Shown: positions 1-7,021 of the stretch, one piece after another | Numbering within the stretch: the stretch's first letter is position 1 | How the letters are laid out: the number at the start of each line of letters is the position of its first letter | Source of the DNA: Chlamydia trachomatis | GTDB taxonomy: Bacteria > Chlamydiota > Chlamydiia > Chlamydiales > JAAKFR01 | Direction of reading: 5' to 3' | Assembly (NCBI GenBank): GCA_945861315.1 | Contig: CAMAUB010000031.1 | Coordinates: 1-10,217 of the forward strand | DNA: 10,217 bases | Notes under the pieces: model-generated | What the model was told of the DNA's origin: nothing | The model's database searches: none | Seen by the model: the letters and a program-made list of their open reading frames with translations, nothing else | Program-made: the position numbers and the translations under genes

Positions 1-1984
1 GACGGAAATCAATTTTTCTCCCAAATGAGTCAGTTAAACGTCCCTCTTCTAAGATTTGAAGCATTAGATCCATCACATCTGGATGCGCCTTTTCAATTTC
101 ATCGAAAAGGACTACACAGTAAGGGCGTTGACGAATTTGTTCAGTCAGTTGACCCCCATCCTCGTGACCAACATAGCCTGGAGGAGAGCCTGTCATTCGG
201 CTGACAGCAAATTTCTCCATATATTCAGACATGTCAACTTGGATCAATGCATCTTCTCCACCATAAAGATTGATGGCAAGTTGCTTTGCAAGCAGTGTCT
301 TTCCAACACCTGTTGGGCCTAGGAAGAGGAATGAGCCAGTTGGTCTATTTGGATCTTTAATCCCTGTACGAGCGCGACGAATCGCCTTGCAAATGATTGT
401 AACAGCCTCATTTTGGCCAATGATTTTGCTCTGGAGTGTCTCCTCCATTTTTAATAGCTTATGGGTTTCTTCTTCTGTCAATTGGGTCACAGGAATACCA
501 GTAGATGTTGCAACAACAGCTGCAACAGCTTCCTCGTCAACAGGTACTTGATGCTCTTCTTTATGATTTTCCCACTCTGAGCGAATGGATTGTAATTTTT
601 CACGCTGTTTCTTCTCTTCATCACGTAAACGGGCCGCTTTTTCATACTCTTGTGTACTAATAGCCTTCTCTTTTGCGCGACGAGTTTCTTCAATTTGACT
701 CTCAAGCTTAGCTAAATCAGATGGTTGACTCATCATAGAAACGCGCATTCTTGCGCCCGCTTCGTCAAGTAGATCAATCGCTTTGTCTGGTAGAAAACGA
801 CCATGAACATAGCGGTCAGATAAAACTGCAGCAGCTTCAAGAGCTGCATCTGTAATCGTGACATTGTGATGCTCTTCGTATTTTTTCTTAAGGCCATGCA
901 AAATTTTTATTGTGTCTTCAACACTTGGAGGCAACACAAGGATTTTTTGGAAGCGACGTTCTAACGCAGCATCTTTTTCAATATGCTTGCGATATTCATC
1001 AATTGTTGTCGCACCAATACATTGAATTTCACCGCGCGAGAGTGCTGGCTTCAAAATATTGGAAGCATCAATTGCTCCCTCTGCAGCACCAGCACCAACA
1101 ATCGTATGGAGTTCATCGATGAAGAGCAACACATTTCCATGTTTGCGAATCTCATCCATCGCAGCCTTGATTCTCTCTTCAAATTGCCCTCGGTATTTTG
1201 TTCCGGCAATCATCAGTGCAAGATCAAGTGTGATCAATTTTTTCTTTCGTAGATTATCAGGCACTTCTCCTTTGATAATTCGTTGCGCTAATCCCTCTAC
1301 AATCGCTGTTTTTCCAACTCCTGCCTCTCCGATAAGTACAGGATTATTCTTCCGCCTGCGGCAGAGAATCAAGATCAGACGTTCTACTTCATTATTTCTC
1401 CCAATCACAGGGTCGAGTTTCCCTTCACGAGCCATCTCAGTTAGATCGTAGCCATAAGCACGCAGGGCTGGAAGCTTCTCGGCTCCACCACCACCCTTCT
1501 CTGACTTCGCTCCTGGTGCGCCTCCAGAAGCTGGGAGTTGCAAATTGAATGTTTCTAACTCTTTAAGAACTTCTTTGCGAATCTCACTTAAATCGACATT
1601 AAGATTTTCAAGCACTTGAGCAGCAACTCCATCTGTCTGCTTAAGCAAGCCTAGTAGAAGGTGCTCGGTCCCAACATAGTTGTGTCCAAGGTTTGCCGCT
1701 TCTTCGTTTGAGAATTCAAAAACTTTTTTTACACGTCCGGTTAAGGCGGGATCGCCATAGACTTGAATTTCAGGGCCATAGCCTACAAGACGCTCAACTT
1801 CTTGCCTAACTGTCTCAAAGTCAAGTCCAAGGTTACGCAGAACATTGACAGCAACGCCTTGTCCAAGCTTGAGCAGTCCAAGCAAGAGGTGTTCAGTTCC
1901 CAAATAATTGTGGTTGAGTCGTTGCGCCTCTTTCTTAGCAAGCTTTATGACTTGTTTGGCACGATTGGTAAACTTATCAAACAT
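1..1984 (-). CDS. clpC: ClpC-type AAA+ unfoldase, ATPase subunit of Clp protease (3' end beyond window)
   Basis: ClpC unfolds substrate proteins with ATP and feeds them to the ClpP peptidase in the cytoplasm. I translated 661 codons from the ATG at 1984-1982. This start is preceded by GAGGA (1998-1994) at a 9-base spacing, and the protein begins [10 protein letters not shown], a typical ClpC N-terminus. Two Clp_N repeats are visible ([13 protein letters not shown] near residue 26 and [13 protein letters not shown] near 102). A Gly/Ala-rich linker follows (about 151-170). D1 has Walker A GEAGVGKT (219-226) and Walker B LLFIDE (286-291). A middle domain with a UVR-type segment [12 protein letters not shown] lies at about 446-457; this segment distinguishes ClpC from ClpB, which has a much longer coiled coil. 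D2 has Walker A GPTGVGKT (556-563) and Walker B VVLFDE (624-629). Family members are usually about 810-870 residues, so roughly 150-200 C-terminal residues, including the ClpP-docking loop region, lie off the left edge. No CIRCE element was seen upstream. The gene is divergent from the lplA-like gene. Confidence 0.97.
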   Translation of the reverse strand, partial: MFDKFTNRAKQVIKLAKKEAQRLNHNYLGTEHLLLGLLKLGQGVAVNVLRNLGLDFETVRQEVERLVGYGPEIQVYGDPALTGRVKKVFEFSNEEAANLGHNYVGTEHLLLGLLKQTDGVAAQVLENLNVDLSEIRKEVLKELETFNLQLPASGGAPGAKSEKGGGGAEKLPALRAYGYDLTEMAREGKLDPVIGRNNEVERLILILCRRRKNNPVLIGEAGVGKTAIVEGLAQRIIKGEVPDNLRKKKLITLDLALMIAGTKYRGQFEERIKAAMDEIRKHGNVLLFIDELHTIVGAGAAEGAIDASNILKPALSRGEIQCIGATTIDEYRKHIEKDAALERRFQKILVLPPSVEDTIKILHGLKKKYEEHHNVTITDAALEAAAVLSDRYVHGRFLPDKAIDLLDEAGARMRVSMMSQPSDLAKLESQIEETRRAKEKAISTQEYEKAARLRDEEKKQREKLQSIRSEWENHKEEHQVPVDEEAVAAVVATSTGIPVTQLTEEETHKLLKMEETLQSKIIGQNEAVTIICKAIRRARTGIKDPNRPTGSFLFLGPTGVGKTLLAKQLAINLYGGEDALIQVDMSEYMEKFAVSRMTGSPPGYVGHEDGGQLTEQIRQRPYCVVLFDEIEKAHPDVMDLMLQILEEGRLTDSFGRKIDFR

Positions 1985-2028
1985 TTTTTTTCATCCTCGT
2001 TGAATCATTCGATATACGTGATGGGAGA

Positions 2029-2089
2029 TATATACTCAAGCAACTTGAAGAATCGATATTTCGGCTGCGTCAAGTTGCTTGAGTATATA
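2029..2089. repeat. Perfect 20-bp inverted repeat with nested dyads, between divergent clpC and lplA-like genes
   Basis: Bases 2029-2048 (TATATACTCAAGCAACTTGA) are the exact reverse complement of 2070-2089, separated by 21 bases (2049-2069). Pairing stops at both ends (A2028/G2090 outside, A2049/G2069 inside). Each arm contains its own dyad TCAAG-N3-CTTGA (2036-2048 and 2070-2082), with centres 34 bp apart. Both flanking genes point away and no T-run follows either arm, so it does not read as an intrinsic terminator. It could be a pair of operator sites controlling clpC and/or the lplA operon, a stem in the 5' leader of one gene, or a copy of a dispersed palindromic repeat. The rest of 1985-2182 is AT-rich. 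I could not place a convincing -35/-10 pair in it, although promoters for both directions should lie there. Confidence 0.8.
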
Positions 2090-2182
2090 GTAAATTCTAA
2101 ACCGAAATTCTGCTAGATGCAAGTCATTATTATATTTGCTTTCTTATTAAAATTTCATTAAGCTTACTGTTGGTAGAAACTC

Positions 2183-2863
2183 ATGAAATTGAAAATATTA
2201 GATACAGGGATGCATACGGCAAGAGAGAACATGGCAATTGATAGTGCCCTGCTCGAAGATCTTGCTATTGATAAAGTTCCTCTTCTTCATCTCTATGAAT
2301 GGGAACAAGATGCGGCGACTTATGGCCATTTTATCGACCCAAAAAAAATCTTTAAAAAAGAGGGGTTAGATTTAGCAAAAAGACCAACAGGAGGAGGGGT
2401 GATCTTCCATGTTGCTGATTTTGCTTTCTCTATTCTTATCCCTGATACTCATCCAGATTTTTCACTTAATTCTCTTGAAAATTATGCTTTTATCAATGAA
2501 CGCATTTCAAAGGCTGTGGCCCACCTTGGAACTCCAAAGCTTCTTGCAGATGAACCACTTATAGGTGTGGCTGGTGGTGTGACAGGCTATTGCATGGCCA
2601 AACCGACTAAATATGATGTGATGGTTGGCGGTAAGAAAATTGCAGGTGCAGCTCAAAGAAGAACGCGTCACGGCTACTTGCATCAAGGATCGATTAGTCT
2701 TGCTCATCCACCAAAAGAATTTTTGACATCCTATCTTGATGATAGTGTGGTTGATGCAATGATGGCTCTTAGTTATGCTCCTCTTGGAAATTCTTGGACA
2801 AAGTGTCAACTAGAAGAGGCTCGCCAGGAAGTGAAACAAAAAATTATTGAGGAATTTTCATGA
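2183..2863 (+). CDS. Lipoate-protein ligase / octanoyltransferase family protein (LplA/LipM-like)
   Basis: This 226-residue cytoplasmic protein has a BPL/LplA/LipB catalytic domain, which attaches octanoyl or lipoyl groups to a lysine on carrier domains (GcvH, E2 subunits). Visible motifs are NMAIDSALL (16-24), the ligand-pocket motif RPTGGGVIFH (67-76) and GGKKIAGAAQRR (149-160), with Lys152 at the conserved catalytic lysine position, then LHQGSISL (166-173). Cys137 in the segment CMAKPTKYD lies where LipM-type octanoyltransferases have their acyl-accepting cysteine, as I recall that family. The protein lacks the C-terminal accessory domain of E. coli LplA (about 337 residues), which supports a transferase or a ligase with separate activation. 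Chlamydial homologues are usually annotated as lplA. An in-frame TAG at 2174-2176 closes off any longer start, although no good Shine-Dalgarno precedes the ATG. The stop overlaps the next start as ATGA. The family is secure; the exact reaction is not. Confidence 0.9.
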   Translation: MKLKILDTGMHTARENMAIDSALLEDLAIDKVPLLHLYEWEQDAATYGHFIDPKKIFKKEGLDLAKRPTGGGVIFHVADFAFSILIPDTHPDFSLNSLENYAFINERISKAVAHLGTPKLLADEPLIGVAGGVTGYCMAKPTKYDVMVGGKKIAGAAQRRTRHGYLHQGSISLAHPPKEFLTSYLDDSVVDAMMALSYAPLGNSWTKCQLEEARQEVKQKIIEEFS

Positions 2864-4236
2864 AAAAATTGCTTCTCATCTGCCTTTTAGCTTTTGGATC
2901 ATTTTCTCTAAAAGCCGAAGAAATAAAGCTTATTGCATGTGAAAATAGCTTGGAAATGGCTGATTGGGGTCTTGAGTTTATCAAACATGCTGAACAATCA
3001 ATTGATTTTGCAGCCTGTTTTTTTGGAGGATCTATACTCCACGAGTATATGTGCGCTATCGAAGAACAAATAAAAAAACATCGCCATCTCCAAGTTTATA
3101 TATTGATGAGTCCCTCCTTTGTAGAGACCAAAGATAGAGTGTTGCTAAATCGCTTAGAAAAGCAATATTCAAGGCAGTTGCATATTACCTATTCGATTAC
3201 AGATCTGAAGTTTACATTAACGCATGTGATCACCACTGATAACCATATGAAGATGCTAGTTGTTGATGAAACCTACTTCACAACGGGTGGAACAAATCTT
3301 GATGATGTCCTTTGTACAGAAGGGACGGTGCCAAAGAAAAAGCGTATCAAAGATTGCATGATTGGTGGTCGACTCGCATCAGGTGCTAGAGATCAAGATG
3401 TTGTTGGAAAAAGTCCTGAGCTTGCTCGCAATATGCGTCAAACGTTTCATCAACACATCGCCCTTTGGAATGACTATCACAAAGGTAACCGATTCTCTTC
3501 TAAAAATCCTGAAGCCTTTGCAAGTAAGTCGGCCTATAAAGAGATTGATTCAAAAAGAAGGCCTGTTGTAACGCGCTTTGAAGAATCAACACTCCCATTT
3601 ACTCTTGATTTGAGCAAAGTTCAAATGATCTTGGGTGGACCATACCAAAGTTCTAATAAGATTACATCTGAATATGCTCGTCTAATCTCTGAAGCCAAAA
3701 GTGAAATTGTTATAGCAAATCTCCATTTTTCTTCTGTCAGCCCAATTATGAATCAATTAAAAGCTGCATCAGCACGTGGAGTGAAGATGAGCGTTGTGAC
3801 TAACGGGATCAACGATTGCTCTCCTAGCTGCAACGAAATGATCTCGTGGCCCAATCGGATCAGCTATCTTCCTGTTCTCTATGGTTGCGACTACAGATTC
3901 TATGAGAAGAGCAAGTGCATAAGTGCAACACCTTGCAACGCAAATTTTTATGAATATCATGTTGAAGATATGCTCTATCATAAGAAAGTCATGATCATTG
4001 ATCGCCGCTACTTTGTTATCGGGAGCTACAACTTAAGCTTGCGAAGTGACAACTCTGACTACGAAATGATTTTAGTGATTGACTCAAAAGAAATGGCAGA
4101 GCGCGCAATTCAGATTATCAATCGCGATCTTGAAGTGAGCTTGAAAATCTCAAATGAACAAATTAGAGATTGGTATTTTGATCCTAGTGTTGCTTACAAG
4201 GCAATGGTTCTAAAACAATTTAACGTGTTCATGTAA
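2860..4236 (+). CDS. Exported phospholipase D superfamily protein, copy 1
   Basis: This 458-residue protein starts with a Sec signal peptide (MKK, hydrophobic 4-16, probable cleavage after KA at 18-19), so it should leave the cytoplasm. Two PLD lobes follow. Each has a complete HxKx4Dx6GxxN motif: H129, K131, D136 and GGTN 143-146; then H374, K376, D381 and GSYN 388-391. The second is followed by RSDNSDYE (395-402), matching the trailing Arg-Ser...Glu seen in many PLD enzymes. The family cleaves or transfers phosphodiester bonds (phospholipids, cardiolipin synthesis, nucleic acids) via a phosphohistidine; the substrate here is unknown. It is cysteine-rich: C27 and C53 are shared with both paralogues, C353 is also conserved, and C320, C324, C343 and C359 are peculiar to this copy. 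GAGGA at 2849-2853 supports the start, which overlaps the upstream stop by 4 bases. C. trachomatis has a single PLD-family gene (CT284) at this place as I recall. Confidence 0.92.
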   Translation: MKKLLLICLLAFGSFSLKAEEIKLIACENSLEMADWGLEFIKHAEQSIDFAACFFGGSILHEYMCAIEEQIKKHRHLQVYILMSPSFVETKDRVLLNRLEKQYSRQLHITYSITDLKFTLTHVITTDNHMKMLVVDETYFTTGGTNLDDVLCTEGTVPKKKRIKDCMIGGRLASGARDQDVVGKSPELARNMRQTFHQHIALWNDYHKGNRFSSKNPEAFASKSAYKEIDSKRRPVVTRFEESTLPFTLDLSKVQMILGGPYQSSNKITSEYARLISEAKSEIVIANLHFSSVSPIMNQLKAASARGVKMSVVTNGINDCSPSCNEMISWPNRISYLPVLYGCDYRFYEKSKCISATPCNANFYEYHVEDMLYHKKVMIIDRRYFVIGSYNLSLRSDNSDYEMILVIDSKEMAERAIQIINRDLEVSLKISNEQIRDWYFDPSVAYKAMVLKQFNVFM

Positions 4237-5624
4237 TGAAAAAAAATAGTCTTATTTGTTTACTGATTTCTCTCTCTTTTGCAAGTTCAGCTATGGCTGA
4301 AGAGGTGAAGCTCATTGCCTGCCAAAACTCAGTTGAAATGATTGACTATGGTCTTGATCTTATTGAGCAGGCGCAGCAATCCATTGAATTTTCACCCTGT
4401 TTTTTTGGTGGAGAGGTTTGTCAAAAATACTTGGCTGCAATTGAAAAACGAATGAAACTCAATAAGCGTCTACAAGTTTATGTCATGCTTGCAATGACTC
4501 TTATGGAGGATAAAGATAAAGTCTATATGGATCAAATAGAGGGGCTTTATCCACGTCAATTTCATGTGGTTTATACAACATCTGTTATCGATATTTCAAA
4601 AGATCTTTCAGCGATTGACAATCACGTAAAAATGCTTGTTGTGGACGAGCGCTACTTCACAGTTGGAGGAACCAATTATGATGACTCAATGTGTACAGAT
4701 GGTTCTGCGCCAGTTGAGCGACATGATAAACCAGGAGTTTCAGGGTTTGTCGCTGCCAACCTTCCATCAGGTTCTCGCGATCAAGATCTTATTGGGAAAA
4801 GTCAGTTAATAGCAAGAGAGTTACGGCAAATATTTCATAAACTTTTTGCTCTTTGGACAGATTACAACATAGGGAAACGTTTTACATCGAAAGATCCTAG
4901 TGCTTTTATCGATAAGTGGATCTTCAGTGAGATAGATCCTTACAAGCGCCCTTATGTAAAGCGTTTTGAAAATGATGAGAATGCCATTGTTATTGATTCT
5001 AGTAAGATCCAAATCTTTCTGGGCACTCCAGTGGCAAATCCAAATCCAATTACGCAAGCCTATTGTCACCTTATCAATGAAGCTAAGCAAGAAATTGAGA
5101 TCGGAAATCTCTATTTTTCTCCCGTCGATACTATCATGGATGCATTGAAGGATGCATCTAATCGAGGAATCAAAATAACGGTTGTCACTAATGGGATTCA
5201 TGACCACTCACCTTCTTATACCAAACTGTTTGCATGGGCAAATCGCATCAGCTACCTTCCTATCGTCTATGGTCGTGATTTCCACATGTGGGAAAAAGGA
5301 AAATGCAAAAATACAACTGAGAACGCAGTCGCTTTTTATGAATACGATGTTGATGACATCCTCTACCATAAAAAGATAATGGTTGTCGATAAACGCTACC
5401 TTGTCATTGGTTCATTTAATTTAGGGCATCGCAGCGATATGTCTGACTACGAAATCGCAATTGTTATTGATTCTGAAGAACTTACGATGAATGCCTTGAA
5501 GCCATTAAACAAGGATCTTACTCATAGCCTAAAGGTGAGCTCAGAGCAGATGCAGGATTGGTATTTCGACCCTATCATCTTTTATAAGGCTGAAGTTCAA
5601 AAAATTTTTCACTCGTTGATGTAA
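4236..5624 (+). CDS. Exported phospholipase D superfamily protein, copy 2
   Basis: This 462-residue paralogue of both neighbours aligns along its whole length. The signal peptide is MKKNSLICLL followed by ISLSFASSAMA, with probable cleavage after AMA (about residue 21). Both catalytic motifs are intact: H130, K132, D137 and GGTN 144-147; then H378, K380, D385 and GSFN 392-395, followed by RSDMSDYE (399-406). The block SGSRDQDLIGKS (178-189) and the C-terminal DWYFDP (441-446) are shared with the other copies. Cysteines at 29, 55 and 357 match positions in both paralogues and could form disulfides after export. The ATG shares one base with the previous stop (TAATG). I see no Shine-Dalgarno before it, so translation probably depends on re-initiation from copy 1. 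Substrate unknown; membrane phospholipid or a cardiolipin-synthase-like exchange are reasonable guesses. Confidence 0.92.
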   Translation: MKKNSLICLLISLSFASSAMAEEVKLIACQNSVEMIDYGLDLIEQAQQSIEFSPCFFGGEVCQKYLAAIEKRMKLNKRLQVYVMLAMTLMEDKDKVYMDQIEGLYPRQFHVVYTTSVIDISKDLSAIDNHVKMLVVDERYFTVGGTNYDDSMCTDGSAPVERHDKPGVSGFVAANLPSGSRDQDLIGKSQLIARELRQIFHKLFALWTDYNIGKRFTSKDPSAFIDKWIFSEIDPYKRPYVKRFENDENAIVIDSSKIQIFLGTPVANPNPITQAYCHLINEAKQEIEIGNLYFSPVDTIMDALKDASNRGIKITVVTNGIHDHSPSYTKLFAWANRISYLPIVYGRDFHMWEKGKCKNTTENAVAFYEYDVDDILYHKKIMVVDKRYLVIGSFNLGHRSDMSDYEIAIVIDSEELTMNALKPLNKDLTHSLKVSSEQMQDWYFDPIIFYKAEVQKIFHSLM

Positions 5625-5625
5625 T

Positions 5626-6993
5626 ATGAAAAAGCTGCTCTCTATTTTTTTACTCATTCTTTCTTTTACAGCTCTTAAAGCTGAGGAGAAAATCATCGCA
5701 TGTGACAATAGCCTTGAGATGTTTGATTGGGCTTTTGAGTTTATTGATAAGGCTGAGCAGTCAATTGAATTTGCTCCCTGCTACTTTGGAGGAGAACTTT
5801 TCCAAAAGATGATGGGTGCATTTGAAAAACAAATGAAGCGCTTTACTCGCCTTCAAATTCACATTATTTTTGAAGGGACATTTCTAGAGCCAGCTGATAA
5901 AGCTCTTCTTGAGCGGATGAAACAAGATTACTCAAGGCAATTTCACCCTTTGCTAGTTTCCCGTGTTGTTGATATACATCAAGATTTGATAGGCATCAGT
6001 AATCACATGAAGATGCTCGTTATTGATGAGACCTACTACACCTTTGGTGGCTCTAACTATGACTATGTTATCTCATCAGAGGGAACCCATCCTGAAAAGC
6101 GTCGCATCAAAGAGGGAGTGATGGTTGCTAACATGCTTCCAAATGGATCTCGAGACCAAGATATTGTTGGTAAGGGACCAATGGCCAAAAAATTACGTCG
6201 TACATTTTATAACGTATTTGCACTATGGGAAGATTATCAAAAATCGCATCGCTTTACATCAAAGAATCCGGAAGATTTTTCTGAGCATAATCGTTTTAAA
6301 GTGCTCAAGGCAAGCTGGCCTATTGTTGAGCGTTTTGAACAGGCTAAAAATGTTGTAACCATCGATTCTGATCGTGTCAAGCTTGTCATGGGTGGGCCAT
6401 GGAAGCGTCCTAATAATATTACAGAAGAGTATCTGAGACTGATCAATCTAGCTGAGCAGCAGATTTTTGTCGGCAATCTTTATTTTGCACCCATCGATCA
6501 GATCATGGAAGCTTTCCAAAATGCGTCAAAGCGGGGAGTTATGACTCAGATCATCACCAATGGCATCAATGATCAAGCACCCCCATATACGGTGAATTTT
6601 GCCTATGCAAATAGAATTCATTTCTTGCCCATTCTTAAGGGGCGAACTTATACATTTTTTGAAAAGGGGATGTGTAAAAAACATCCAGATTACAATGCGC
6701 ATTTCTATGAATATTATGTCAAAGACATTGTCTATCACAAAAAAATGATGCTCGTTGACAATCGCTACTTTTTGATTGGATGCTACAATCTTGATGTACA
6801 TAGCGATATTGCTGACTATGAACTTGTGATGGTCATTGATTCTCCAGAGTTGGCAAAAGAGGCTGCCAAAATCGCTAAGCGAGATTTGGAGCACAGTTTT
6901 AAGCTATCAGAAGAAGTTGTGCGTGACTGGTACTTCGACCCAGCTGTTCGTTTTAAAGCTAATCTTCAAAAGAAAAGTCACACATTGATATAA
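5626..6993 (+). CDS. Exported phospholipase D superfamily protein, copy 3 (diverged second motif)
   Basis: This 455-residue third paralogue has a signal peptide (MKKLLSIFLL, then ILSFTALKA, cleavage about residue 19). Motif 1 is intact: H127, K129, D134, GGSN 141-144. Motif 2 keeps H371, K373 and D378 but reads GCYN (385-388) where the other two copies have GS(Y/F)N, and the following RSD of the paralogues is HSD (392-394). The catalytic histidines remain, so activity is possible, but second-shell contacts differ and the enzyme may be slower or have another specificity. Shared marks are IACDNS near 24-29, PCYFGG (51-56), NGSRDQD (173-179) and DWYFDP near the C-terminus. The start lies one base after the stop of copy 2 with no visible Shine-Dalgarno, pointing to coupled translation. 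A 28-base gap follows before the PpiD-like gene. Confidence 0.92.
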   Translation: MKKLLSIFLLILSFTALKAEEKIIACDNSLEMFDWAFEFIDKAEQSIEFAPCYFGGELFQKMMGAFEKQMKRFTRLQIHIIFEGTFLEPADKALLERMKQDYSRQFHPLLVSRVVDIHQDLIGISNHMKMLVIDETYYTFGGSNYDYVISSEGTHPEKRRIKEGVMVANMLPNGSRDQDIVGKGPMAKKLRRTFYNVFALWEDYQKSHRFTSKNPEDFSEHNRFKVLKASWPIVERFEQAKNVVTIDSDRVKLVMGGPWKRPNNITEEYLRLINLAEQQIFVGNLYFAPIDQIMEAFQNASKRGVMTQIITNGINDQAPPYTVNFAYANRIHFLPILKGRTYTFFEKGMCKKHPDYNAHFYEYYVKDIVYHKKMMLVDNRYFLIGCYNLDVHSDIADYELVMVIDSPELAKEAAKIAKRDLEHSFKLSEEVVRDWYFDPAVRFKANLQKKSHTLI

Positions 6994-7021
6994 ATCTGAG
7001 TTTTGGATAAAATCTTTAACT

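Noticed and set aside
83..1451. Several plus-strand ORFs inside clpC
   Set aside because: All lie antisense to continuous ClpC coding sequence with intact Walker motifs.
2029..2089. Inverted repeat as an intrinsic terminator
   Set aside because: The two flanking genes diverge from it, the loop is 21 bases and no T-run follows either arm.
1763..2116. 117-codon plus-strand ORF spanning the clpC start and the inverted repeat
   Set aside because: It is antisense to the unmistakable N-terminal domain of ClpC over most of its length, and its translation has no family features.
1985..2182. CIRCE (HrcA operator) upstream of clpC
   Set aside because: No TTAGCACTC-N9-GAGTGCTAA-like sequence is present; the dyads found have a different sequence and spacing.
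4236..4250. A8 tract at the start of PLD copy 2 as a phase-variation switch
   Set aside because: Eight adenines directly after an ATG are common in Lys-rich signal peptides of AT-rich genomes, and the gene is in frame here; no other evidence of slippage.
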